Assembly (NCBI GenBank): GCA_964523405.1 | Contig: CAZGAQ010000008.1 | Span: 94,532 to 158,531, forward strand | Direction of reading: 5' to 3' | DNA length: 64,000 nt | From: CAZGAQ01 sp964523405 | Lineage (GTDB): Bacteria > Planctomycetota > Phycisphaerae > UBA1845 > Fen-1342 | In this document: positions 46,065 through 54,541 of the stretch, piece after piece | Layout of the letters: each line of letters starts with the position of its first letter | Position numbering within the stretch: position 1 is the stretch's first letter | Made by a program: the position numbers and the translations under genes | The notes under the pieces: generated by a model | Seen by the model: only the letters and a program-made list of their open reading frames with translations | What the model was told of the DNA's origin: nothing | The model's database searches: none

Positions 46065-46140
46065 GTCCCCGCAGGGTAGGTCCAAAATGTAGACGGTCCT
46101 GCGGATCGATGACGATCGCCCCAAGCAGGCGTGAAAACCG
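46065..46140. repeat. Dispersed repeat, inverted copy of 62397-62480
   Basis: The reverse complement of this stretch matches 62397-62480: CGGTTTTCACGCCT, then GGCGAT, GTCAT, ATCCGCAGGACCGTC and TTTGGACCT or TCTGGACCT. No gene is supported in either copy. The DNA from 46029 to 46250 otherwise shows nothing. Confidence 0.6.
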
Positions 46141-46250
46141 ACTTCCGCGGTGCCCTGCGGTCCCCGTCCGGCGCGCTGCGGGCGCTTTCCGCCTTCGCCC
46201 GCCCACAAGCCACCCGTAAAAGCCCTGGCGCGCCGGTTAGCGCCTGCCCT

Positions 46251-47429
46251 TCACCACGCCTGCGCCGTCGGCCCCGTAATCGCCCCGGGATCCTTCGCGC
46301 AGCGCCGCGCCACGTCGGCCGTCACGCGGCCTTCGCGCACCAGCCGCTGGAGATCGTCGTCCAGCATGATCATGCCTTCGCGCTTGCCCGTCTGAATCAC
46401 CGACTCGATCGTCTCGATCTTCCCCGTGCGGATCGCCACCTGCGCGGGCTGATTGACGTGCAGCACCTCCAGCGCCAGCACGCGCTTCTCGCTTTCGTCC
46501 GCCGCCGGCAGCAGATGCTGGCACACGACCGACCGCAGGCTCATCGCGAGCTGGCTGCGAATGTCGTCCTGCGCCTCCTGCGGGAAAATGTCGACCAGCC
46601 GCGTCAGCGCCCCCTTCGCGTCCCGCGTGTGCAGCGTCGTCAGAATCAGATGTCCCGTCTCGGCCGCGCTCAAGGCGATCTGCGCCGTCTCGCGGTCGCG
46701 AATTTCGCCCACCAGGATGACGTTCGGGTCTTGCCGCAGCCCGTGCTTGAGCCCGTCCGCGAACGAATCCACGTCGCGCCCGACCTCGCGCTGTGTCACC
46801 AGCGACCCTTGCCCCGGCGCGTGAATGTGCTCGATCGGCTCCTCGACCGTCAGGATGCGCTTGCTCGCGTCCTGCCGGATCAGCTTCACCAGCGCCGCCA
46901 GCGTGGCCGTCTTGCCCGACCCTGTCACGCCCGTCACGACGACCATGCCGTTGCTGTACGAAATCAGCCGCCGCGCGAGGTCCTCGGGGAACCCGAGCCA
47001 TTCGAGTGTCGGAATCTGGTTCGGAATCAGCCGCAGGCACGCGCACCACTCGCCTTGCGACAGGTACAGCGATGCGCGGAAGCGGTTCGTCACCCCGCGG
47101 TGCCGCAGCGCTACTGAGTAATCCAGGTTCTTGCTCGCATCCAGGCTCGCCCGCGCCCGCTCCGGCAGCAGCGACTCCACCATCAGCCGCGTCTCGTCCG
47201 CCTCCAGCACGCGCTCGCCGACCGCCTTCATCTGCCCCCGAATCCGCAAGGTCGGCGGATAGCCCGGCACGAGGTGGATATCCGAGGCCTCGCGATCGAC
47301 GGCCTCCTGCAACAGCTCCGTGATCTCCACCGCTGCCATGGCCGAATCTCCTGACCCGCATGCCCGCAGCGCCCGCAAGGCTTCCTCGAGCTCCTCGGGC
47401 CCCAACGCCGGCATCTCAATGTCCAGCAT
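46251..47429 (-). CDS. pilT: PilT-type retraction ATPase
   Basis: The 392-residue protein has an N-terminal PAS-like region (EASDIHLVPGYPPTLRIRG), Walker A GVTGSGKT (167-174), the Asp box region (RILTVEEPIEHIH), Walker B-type ILVGEIRDRETAQ, and the His box HLILTTLHTRDA. A C-terminal LQRLVREGRV matches the AIRNLIRE-like helix. Family members power type IV pilus retraction at the inner membrane. The ATG at 47429 is preceded by no clear ribosome-binding site. No other pilus genes lie in the window. The 303-base gap up to 47732 holds nothing I can identify. Confidence 0.92.
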   Translation of the reverse strand: MLDIEMPALGPEELEEALRALRACGSGDSAMAAVEITELLQEAVDREASDIHLVPGYPPTLRIRGQMKAVGERVLEADETRLMVESLLPERARASLDASKNLDYSVALRHRGVTNRFRASLYLSQGEWCACLRLIPNQIPTLEWLGFPEDLARRLISYSNGMVVVTGVTGSGKTATLAALVKLIRQDASKRILTVEEPIEHIHAPGQGSLVTQREVGRDVDSFADGLKHGLRQDPNVILVGEIRDRETAQIALSAAETGHLILTTLHTRDAKGALTRLVDIFPQEAQDDIRSQLAMSLRSVVCQHLLPAADESEKRVLALEVLHVNQPAQVAIRTGKIETIESVIQTGKREGMIMLDDDLQRLVREGRVTADVARRCAKDPGAITGPTAQAW

Positions 47430-47732
47430 AGCACGACTCCCGCTCACCCGCCGCCCGCCCGAGGCGCGCACCACAACTCGCGCCCGCGCGGCGACCAGTT
47501 CTTCTACGTATCGACGCCCCCCGAGTTGCGTTGTCGCGGCATCTGACAAAATCCGACGCGCTCACGGCGTGCCAGGTGCTGTCGCCCGGCGCGGGGCGGT
47601 CGCCCTTGTGCCACTGCTCTGTGAGCGGTGGCTTGCTCGCAGCACGCCACCTCCCGTCCCCCCGGCGCGAAAACATAACCGGCCGCCGACGGCAGGTACC
47701 GCGGGCGGCCGGCAGAGGGCTTGATCGGGGTG

Positions 47733-49973
47733 CTATCGATCCGTCGTGCTGGCGGTCTTGTTGGCCGCCGCCAGCCCACTGGGCCACGGCAGATTGGCCA
47801 CGAGCTTCACCCGCAGCATCAAGAGCGCCGTTTCGAGCTGCGGATCGACCTTGGGGGCCTCGTACGGATCCGCCTCGAGCTTCTTGATGTTCTCGGGCGA
47901 AAGCTGCGGCGCGTCCTCATCTTCCTTCGGGTCCGCCTTCAGCTCGTTGAGGATCTTCTCACGCTCTTCCGCGGACAGCTCCTTGTTGCCGCCCTTCTCG
48001 TTGTGAATGACGTAGCTCTCACGCTCGTGCTCGATGACGCGGCGGAACTCCTTCGGCGTCAACTTCACGAGCCAGTCCGGCTCCACGCCCCACGTCTCCG
48101 CATCGGGCTTCTTGTGCGGCGAGCGTCCGCTCGGCAGGTAATACAGCGCCGTCGTGAGCTTCAGCCGCGCGTCGCTGTTGCCGTCGCCCGACGCCAGCGC
48201 CCGGATGTGCTGCACGCTCCCCTTGCCGAACGTGCGCTCCCCCAACACGATCGCCCGGTGGTGATCCTGCAGCGCCCCCGCCAGAATCTCCGACGCGCTG
48301 GCGCTCGCCTCGTTCACCAGCACCACCAGCGGCACGTCCTTGAACGCCGCCCGCCCCGCGACACGCTCGCGATTCTCGGATTCCTGCCGCCCGCGCGTGG
48401 ACACCACGTCACCGCTGTCCACGAAGTTGCTGACCGCATCGACCGCCACGTCCAGCAGGCCCCCCGGATTGTGCCGCACGTCCAGCACCAGAGCCTTCAT
48501 GCCCTGGGCCCGCGCGTCCTGCAGCGCCTTGGTGAGCTCGGTGTGCGACGAGACCAGGAAGTTCGTCAGCCGGATGTAGGCGATGCCCGCTTCCTTGTCG
48601 AGCAGGTAGTCCCACGTGCTCCCGTCCCCCGACGTCCGCTTCACCCCGCGCACCGAGGTCAACACGATGTTCCGCCGCGTCAGCTCGAACGCCAGTTGCT
48701 CGTTCGTCGCCGGCCGCAGCACCGTCAGCACGACCTTCGTCCCCGCCGGGCCCATGATGTTCCGGACCGCGTCCTCGGTCGTCCAGCCCTTGGTCGTCTC
48801 GCCGTTCACCGACAGAATCAGGTCGTCCGGCTGAATCCCCGCCTCCAAGGCCGGCGAGTTCTCCAGCGGCGTCACGACCTTCAGGCGGTGCGTGCGCTCG
48901 TCCAGTCCGAGCTGGATGCCCACGCCCTCGAACCCGCCCATCATCACCTTGTCGAATTCCTTCGCCTCCGCCGGCCAGATCACGTTGGTGTAGTCGTCCA
49001 GCTCCGCGTTCGCCCCTTCCATGAACTCGACAACCAGCAGGCCCTCGGGCAATTCGACGCTCTTCTTGTTCAGCTCCGCCACCTGGTTGAACAGCCGCAG
49101 GACATCGCTGTACTTGAACTCGCTCGCCGCCGCGACCTCGGCGCGCCGCTCCGCCAGCCCCTCCAGGAAGTGCTCCCGCAGCTTCGGATTGGCCAGCCCG
49201 TCCAGATACTTGTGCAGCTTCGTCGTCCCCGCCAGCGTCTTCAAATTGTCGAGCGCGCCCAGCGACGCCTTCTTGAAGTCGGGCTCCTCGTAATAGAGCT
49301 TCGAAATCTGCCGCACCGCCGACCGCAGCAGGTCGCGGCTCACGTCCTTGATCTTCTCGTTCAGCGTCTTCTGGTCCGGGTACGACACCTCGATGCGCGC
49401 GTGCCGCGTCGCCTCTTCGCGCATCTTCTTGTACTGCTCGTTCTTGGGATAGATCCGGTCGAGCAGCAAGTAGTACGTCAGCGCGTGCGTCCAGTGATCC
49501 GCCTTCGCGCAGTCCTGCGCCGCTGCCTTGGCCCTCTCCGTCAGCCCTGGTACCCAGTCGAGCTTCGCCAGCTCTTCCGGCTGATCCGTGTACGCCGCCG
49601 CCTGCGCCGTAAAGCTCAACGCCAGGAGCAATGCCTGCGTCGCGTCGGCCCCGTTGTCGGACGCCGAGACCTGCTCGTACTCCGCCAACGCCTTCTGCGC
49701 TTCCGCGATGTTCCAGGCGTAGGTCTTGGACTTCAGCTCCGCCCGCGACGTTACTTCGTCGCGGTACGTGTCGACCCAGGTCTCCGCCTGCGCTACCGCC
49801 GCCGGGTCCTTCGACTCCAGCAGCTCCGCCAACGCCTTACGCCCCGCCGCAAAATCCCCCCGCATGATCGCGGCGTAAGCCGTTCCGAGCGCGTTGTCCG
49901 CCGCCACGGCCAGCACCGGGGCCAGCCACAAACTCAGGGCCACGGCCAACCGCGTCGCGAAACGTCGATTCAT
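47733..49973 (-). CDS. S41-family carboxy-terminal processing protease with PDZ domain
   Basis: The 746-residue protein has a signal peptide (MNRRFATRLAVALSLWLAPV), a long helical N-terminal region, a PDZ domain (about 355-440, GVGIQLGLDERTHRLKVVT, GIQPDDLILSVNGETTKGW) and an S41 protease domain. The catalytic serine is S559 in NEASASASEILAG and the lysine is K584 in RTFGKGSVQ. The N-terminal 320 residues are longer than in CtpA and may form a scaffold. It acts in the periplasm on protein C-termini. The ATG at 49973 is preceded by AGGAAG. Confidence 0.93.
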   Translation of the reverse strand: MNRRFATRLAVALSLWLAPVLAVAADNALGTAYAAIMRGDFAAGRKALAELLESKDPAAVAQAETWVDTYRDEVTSRAELKSKTYAWNIAEAQKALAEYEQVSASDNGADATQALLLALSFTAQAAAYTDQPEELAKLDWVPGLTERAKAAAQDCAKADHWTHALTYYLLLDRIYPKNEQYKKMREEATRHARIEVSYPDQKTLNEKIKDVSRDLLRSAVRQISKLYYEEPDFKKASLGALDNLKTLAGTTKLHKYLDGLANPKLREHFLEGLAERRAEVAAASEFKYSDVLRLFNQVAELNKKSVELPEGLLVVEFMEGANAELDDYTNVIWPAEAKEFDKVMMGGFEGVGIQLGLDERTHRLKVVTPLENSPALEAGIQPDDLILSVNGETTKGWTTEDAVRNIMGPAGTKVVLTVLRPATNEQLAFELTRRNIVLTSVRGVKRTSGDGSTWDYLLDKEAGIAYIRLTNFLVSSHTELTKALQDARAQGMKALVLDVRHNPGGLLDVAVDAVSNFVDSGDVVSTRGRQESENRERVAGRAAFKDVPLVVLVNEASASASEILAGALQDHHRAIVLGERTFGKGSVQHIRALASGDGNSDARLKLTTALYYLPSGRSPHKKPDAETWGVEPDWLVKLTPKEFRRVIEHERESYVIHNEKGGNKELSAEEREKILNELKADPKEDEDAPQLSPENIKKLEADPYEAPKVDPQLETALLMLRVKLVANLPWPSGLAAANKTASTTDR

Positions 49974-50268
49974 TAGCGCACTTCCTTTCCAGGCGCCCGG
50001 CGGGGAACACCCGGGCCGTTAACACTATCGGCCGGGGGACCTTCGTTCCCCGCTCCGGTAACATTATATGGTGGTACGATTTGGCGGCCCACCGGACGAA
50101 GTCCGCGGCCGCCAATCAACAACTTCATACAACGCCGGAGTTTCCGGCCGCTCGCGTCTAGACCCGCGCCGTCGCGGTCGGCTGGTGGCGCGACGAGAAC
50201 CGACACCGTTGCAGGCGCCGCCAAAACGTGGATGATGGACCCGTGCCCGGGTGTGGCCCCGGTGTCCG

Positions 50269-50364
50269 GGTGAGGCGGTACCCGGGTGGGGCGGCAGTCG
50301 GGTGGGGCAGTAGCCGGGTGGGGCAGTAGCCGGTTGGGGCGGTAGCCGGGTGGGGCGGGCGTCC
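50269..50364 (+). repeat. Six tandem 16-bp units upstream of ruvC
   Basis: Units of the type GGTGGGGCAGTAGCCG run from 50269 to 50364 without gaps: GGTGAGGCGGTACCCG, GGTGGGGCGGCAGTCG, two identical copies of GGTGGGGCAGTAGCCG, GTTGGGGCGGTAGCCG and GGTGGGGCGGGCGTCC. They are followed by two CACCGGTATC/GGCACCGG type short palindromes. The rest of the 502-base gap (49974-50475) shows no gene. Confidence 0.9.
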
Positions 50365-50475
50365 CGCCCGCCAATTGTGTGGCACCGGCCCCTGCTGTAG
50401 TTTTGCCACCTGTGGCACCGGTATCTTGCCGGTGTCTCGCTGTAGACGTGCCCGAAACCGTAGACGCAGGACCCC

Positions 50476-51054
50476 ATGCCCCCAGCCGCTCGCCCAGCTC
50501 GCGATCCCGACCCTGCGACCCCAGGCCACTCGGCCTCCGTCGTCGGCATCGACCCCGGCCTGCAGCGGACCGGCTACGCCTTTCTCGTGCCCGCTCCCGC
50601 CCCGCAGGAGGCACGCGTCGTCGAAGCCGGCGTGATTCGCCTGCCCCGCGGGGCGTCCCTCGCCGACCGGCTGGTCGAGCTCGAGCAGAGCCTGGAGGCC
50701 CTCCTCGACGCCCATCAACCCGCAACTCTCGCCTGCGAGCAGCTTTACGCGCACTACCGCCACCCTCGGACGGCCATCCTGATGGCCCACGCACGCGGCG
50801 TCATCCTCGCCCTCGCCGCCCGCCGTGGCCTGACGATCCTCTCCGTGGCGGCCACCAATGTAAAGAAGATCCTCACCGGCAGCGGCCGGGCAGGTAAGCG
50901 CCAAGTCCAACTCGCCGTCGCCGCAACGCTGCACCTCGCGACCATCCCCGAACCCAACGACGTCGCCGATGCCATCGCCATCGGCCTGTGCGGCCTGCGC
51001 CTCCGCCGCGCCGAACAGGCCAGCGGCCAGCCTGCCCGACAGGTGCAGGTATGA
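50476..51054 (+). CDS. ruvC: Holliday junction resolvase RuvC
   Basis: The 192-residue protein has the RuvC acidic residues: D26 in VGIDPGLQRTGY, E88 in CEQLY, and D162 and D165 in EPNDVADAIAIGLC. The first 18 residues extend beyond the usual start, and the last 20 are a charged tail. RuvC cleaves Holliday junctions moved by RuvAB. ruvA and ruvB follow on the same strand but are separated by repeat blocks of about 400 and 350 bases. Confidence 0.95.
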   Translation: MPPAARPARDPDPATPGHSASVVGIDPGLQRTGYAFLVPAPAPQEARVVEAGVIRLPRGASLADRLVELEQSLEALLDAHQPATLACEQLYAHYRHPRTAILMAHARGVILALAARRGLTILSVAATNVKKILTGSGRAGKRQVQLAVAATLHLATIPEPNDVADAIAIGLCGLRLRRAEQASGQPARQVQV

Positions 51055-51451
51055 GGACGGAACGCGCATCGGTTCGTAGCGTCAGGCCTCCGTGCCTGAC
51101 GTACCGCAAGGCTCTGCCTTGCTGCCATGGCGTCCAGTCCAGGCCTGCCCCGAACGCACGTGAGGGCTGCCCGACGGTCTTCGTGTGGCACCCGCATCGT
51201 GCCGGTGTCTCTGTTTGGCCCCGCCGTCCCGCCGGTCCTCGCCCTGTAGCGGCCATCGTCGCCGGTCTTCGCCCCGAAGGGGCGTGCGGTCGTAGCCAGG
51301 GGCTTCAGCCCCTGGTGAGCGTCGCCCCCAATCTCTCCCCGCCCCGGAGGGGCGGACGGACCTCGCCCCGACACCGCGCCTCGTTTCGACACGGCCACAC
51401 CCTCCGCCCCTGCCCACTCCGGATTACCATGAGCGCCCCAGGAGACCCCCG
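51055..51451. repeat. Repeat block between ruvC and ruvA
   Basis: It contains a TAGCGTCAGGCCTCCGTGCC repeat at 51078, a GCAAGGCTCTGCCTTGC palindrome at 51110-51126, a CAGGGGCTTCAGCCCCTG palindrome near 51298 and GGGGCG/CGCCCC pairs near 51262 and 51340. No gene is supported. Confidence 0.75.
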
Positions 51452-52078
51452 GTGATCTGCCGTCTGACCGGACGAATCGTCGACGTCAACGAGGACCACG
51501 TCGTGCTCGAGGTGGCCGGCGTCGGCTACGAGCTCATGGTCTCGGCCGCCTCGCTCGGCGAACTCCGCCGCCTTGCCGGCCAGGACATCACACTCTTCAC
51601 CGTGCAATACTTCGAGGGCAACCCCGCCGGCTCGAACCTCATCCCGCGTCTGATCGGCTTCGTCACCGAGACCGACCGCGCCTTCTTCAACCTCTTCACC
51701 CGCGTCAAGGGCATCAGCAACCGCCGCGCACTGAAGGCGATGTGCCTGCCGGTCCACCAGCTCGCCGCCGCGATCGAGAGCGGCGACCAGCGCCTGCTCA
51801 CCACGTTGCCCGAAGTCGGCAAGAAGACGGCCGCCCAGATTGTCACCGAGTTGCAGGGGCAGACGCAGTCCTTCCTCGCGGCCTCGGCCGCGCCGACGCC
51901 GCTGCCCGAGTTGAGCGACGCGCAGCGCGTCGCGCTGGACATCCTTGTCTCCTGGGGCGACCGTCGCGCGGATGCGCAGCGCTGGATCGCCGCCGCCGTC
52001 GAGGCCGATCCGTCGCTCACCGGACCCGACGCCATCGTCCGCGCCGCCTACCGCGCCAAGCAAGACGCCGGCCGGTAG
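51452..52078 (+). CDS. ruvA: Holliday junction DNA helicase subunit RuvA
   Basis: The 208-residue protein begins at a GTG (51452). It has the OB-fold N-terminal domain (VICRLTGRIVDVNEDHVVLE), paired helix-hairpin-helix motifs (FNLFTRVKGISNRRALKAM, LLTTLPEVGKKTAAQIVTEL) and a C-terminal three-helix domain that binds RuvB. RuvA holds the four-way junction for RuvB. The order ruvC-ruvA-ruvB is kept despite the repeats between the genes. Confidence 0.95.
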   Translation: MICRLTGRIVDVNEDHVVLEVAGVGYELMVSAASLGELRRLAGQDITLFTVQYFEGNPAGSNLIPRLIGFVTETDRAFFNLFTRVKGISNRRALKAMCLPVHQLAAAIESGDQRLLTTLPEVGKKTAAQIVTELQGQTQSFLAASAAPTPLPELSDAQRVALDILVSWGDRRADAQRWIAAAVEADPSLTGPDAIVRAAYRAKQDAGR

Positions 52079-52425
52079 CGCCGAGCCTTTGCCCGTAGCG
52101 TCCGGCCTCCGCGCCTGACATACTGCAAGGCTCTGCCTTGCAGCCGGGTGGCATGGCCGCGCGGAGCCACGCAACGTCGGGACGCACGCCTGCTCCAGGA
52201 CGAAAACGCTCGTCGCGGCAGAAACAAGCGGCCATGTCTTCTGCTGGGGCCCGCTACCCATGCGCTGACGGTCGGCACCGCTCTCTCAAGCTCGTGCGAG
52301 AATCCTCTCTCGCGCGACGACCGCCGCCGGCGGCCAGGCTACCCCCGCTGCGGCGTCGCTTCCCTGCGCATGCCCGCCGTGGTTTGTCTTTTGTTCGGCG
52401 GGTATGATGCCCCCAGGAGAGCTCC
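52079..52425. repeat. Repeat block between ruvA and ruvB
   Basis: A TAGCGTCCGGCCTCC copy at 52096 is followed by a TGCAAGGCTCTGCCTTGCA palindrome (52123-52141). The remaining 280 bases show no gene and no clear promoter. Confidence 0.7.
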
Positions 52426-53454
52426 ATGGCGATCGAACGCGTCTTCACTCAGCCCGGACCCGACGAGGAACGCTTCCTCACCACGCTGCGCCCCGAACGC
52501 CTCGACGACTGCATCGGCCAGGAGGTCGTCCGCGAGCAGCTCCGCATCGCCCTCGACGCCGCCCGCAAGCGCGGCGAGCCCCTCGACCACGTCCTGCTCG
52601 ACGGCCCCCCCGGCCTCGGCAAGACCACCCTCGCCCACATCGTCGCCAACGAGCTCGGCCGGTCCATCCGCGTCACCAGCGGCCCCGCGATCACCCGCCA
52701 GGGCGACCTGATGATGCTCCTCACCCAGCTCGAAACCGGCGACGTCCTGTTCATCGACGAGATCCACCGCCTCGCCAAGGTCGTCGAGGAGTTCCTCTAT
52801 CCCGCCCTCGAAGACTTCCGTGTCGACTACACGACCGAAAGCGGCATCGGCGGCCGTACCGTCAACTTCGCCCTCAAGCGCTTCACGCTCGTCGGCGCGA
52901 CCACCCGCGCGGGCATGCTCTCGGCCCCGTTGCGCGACCGCTTCGGCCTGCTCTTCCACCTGCAGTACTACGGCGAGGAGGAGTTGGTCCGCATCGTCGC
53001 CCGCAACGCCGAGTTGCTGAAGATTGCCGCTAACCCGCTTGCGCTGGAGCGTCTGGCCGCCCGTTCGCGCGGCACGCCACGTATCGTCAACCGGTTGCTG
53101 CGCCGCGTCCGCGACTACGCCGACGTCCGCGGCGACGGCACGCTCACGCCCGCGATCGTCGATTCCGCCCTCGACATCCTGCAGATCGACCGTCTCGGCC
53201 TCGACAACCTCGACCGCAGCTACCTCACCGCGCTCATCCGCCACTACGACGGCGGCCCCGCCGGCATCGAGGCCATCGCCGCGACTATGGGCCACGAACG
53301 CGACACGCTCGAGGACGTCGTCGAACCGTATCTCCTGCAAATCGGCTTCGTCATCCGCACCCCCCGCGGCCGCGTCGCCCGCCCCGCCGCCTACGAACAC
53401 CTCGGCCTCACCGCCCCGCGCCAAGCGCCGGACGAACCCGGCCTATTCGCCTAG
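52426..53454 (+). CDS. ruvB: Holliday junction branch migration ATPase RuvB
   Basis: The 342-residue protein has the RuvB features: LRPERLDDCIGQE, Walker A GPPGLGKTT (60-68), Walker B LFIDEIHRL, sensor I (LVGATTRAGMLSAPLRDRFG), the arginine-finger segment, and a C-terminal winged helix (YLLQIGFVIRTPRGR). The length matches the family. GGAG lies upstream of the ATG at 52426. Confidence 0.97.
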   Translation: MAIERVFTQPGPDEERFLTTLRPERLDDCIGQEVVREQLRIALDAARKRGEPLDHVLLDGPPGLGKTTLAHIVANELGRSIRVTSGPAITRQGDLMMLLTQLETGDVLFIDEIHRLAKVVEEFLYPALEDFRVDYTTESGIGGRTVNFALKRFTLVGATTRAGMLSAPLRDRFGLLFHLQYYGEEELVRIVARNAELLKIAANPLALERLAARSRGTPRIVNRLLRRVRDYADVRGDGTLTPAIVDSALDILQIDRLGLDNLDRSYLTALIRHYDGGPAGIEAIAATMGHERDTLEDVVEPYLLQIGFVIRTPRGRVARPAAYEHLGLTAPRQAPDEPGLFA

Positions 53455-53534
53455 CGCTGCCCCGTCCGCTACCATACACCGTTGATGCATCGGGCATCGT
53501 CGACCGCTCCACCGCGCGCCGAGGTGTGGGAACC

Positions 53535-54350
53535 ATGAACCCGCTGCCGTCGAACCTTCACGAACTCGCCAACCGGGACGCTCTCGCCAGGTTCCTCATG
53601 GTCGGCCTCAGTCGCAACGATGTGCGCGAGATGCTCGACACCTACTGCGACGAACTGGGTTTCCTGGAGCGCTGGTTGCCAAAAATGGAGCCGCTCTTTG
53701 ATCCCGCCGGCCCGCGCTTCCCTGTGTTCATCCCGAGCGACGATTCGTCCATGCGGGAAGCGCTCACTCTCTACCTCCACGGCGTGCCGCGCTTCGGTAA
53801 GCACCATGAGCCGCACACTGAGAGCCAATGGCGCATGTGGGCGCTGGCCAGCGCGCTCCGCATGCCACCGAAATGGAACGCGAACGAATGTCAGCGGGAG
53901 TTGGCGATTCTCTGCCGGGCCGCTGAACAACTGGGCACTGCCGCGCTTCTGCCGACGACTCAGTTCATAGCTTGGCACCTGAGTGTGTCCGAACGCTGGC
54001 CGCCTGCCTACGATCATTACATGGCGCTGGGCTACCTCGCCGGCCTGCTGTTCGCGGCGCTCATCCCGCCGCTGCGCTATTCACTTGAGAAACGCACCAC
54101 GCTGGAGAAACTGATCTGGGAAGGCTCCGGCGGCGGCGATGCGGCTGTGTTCGCGCGCTACCAGGACGATCGGGATTACTGGTACTCAATGTGGCCGCAG
54201 ATGTTTGACGGCCCCGCCGGCGTCGTGCAGTCCCTCGCAGACATCACCCACTGGGTGCGTCATTGGGAGCCGCCCGTGCCGGACGGGGCTTCGACCAGCG
54301 AACGGCTGGACCGCCTCTGCCAAGACCCGGATCGTCCGGCGGAACACTAA
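53535..54350 (+). CDS. Protein of unknown function, helical, lower GC
   Basis: The 271-residue protein is predicted helical, with LYLHGVPRFGKHHEPHTESQ, a hydrophobic stretch near residues 160-180 (HYMALGYLAGLLFAALIPPL) and an aromatic-rich C-terminal region (DYWYSMWPQMFDGPAG). No family is recognised. The ATG at 53535 is preceded by GAGGTG at eight bases. Its codon use is less GC-rich than in ruvB and selB on either side. Confidence 0.55.
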   Translation: MNPLPSNLHELANRDALARFLMVGLSRNDVREMLDTYCDELGFLERWLPKMEPLFDPAGPRFPVFIPSDDSSMREALTLYLHGVPRFGKHHEPHTESQWRMWALASALRMPPKWNANECQRELAILCRAAEQLGTAALLPTTQFIAWHLSVSERWPPAYDHYMALGYLAGLLFAALIPPLRYSLEKRTTLEKLIWEGSGGGDAAVFARYQDDRDYWYSMWPQMFDGPAGVVQSLADITHWVRHWEPPVPDGASTSERLDRLCQDPDRPAEH

Positions 54351-54541
54351 TGCTTGGCTCGCCGCCCCGGGGCGACTGCCTCAAGCACGTTGCCACGTCG
54401 CGATCGCGCCTCCGCGCCCAAGTCATTGCTCGCTACGCGCCTCTGTCCCCACCTTCCCGTCGGCGAAGGCCCTCCCACCACCGCCCCTTACCCCTTCCCC
54501 CCTTTCCCCTGACCCTCTTCCCGCCCGTACAATCTCAAGCT

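Noticed and set aside
47721..49976. A 751-codon plus-strand frame opposite the S41 protease
   Set aside because: Antisense shadow; the protease has catalytic residues, a signal peptide and a ribosome-binding site.
54351..54541. selC (tRNA-Sec) near selB
   Set aside because: No cloverleaf with TCA anticodon or long variable arm is present in the flanks of selB.
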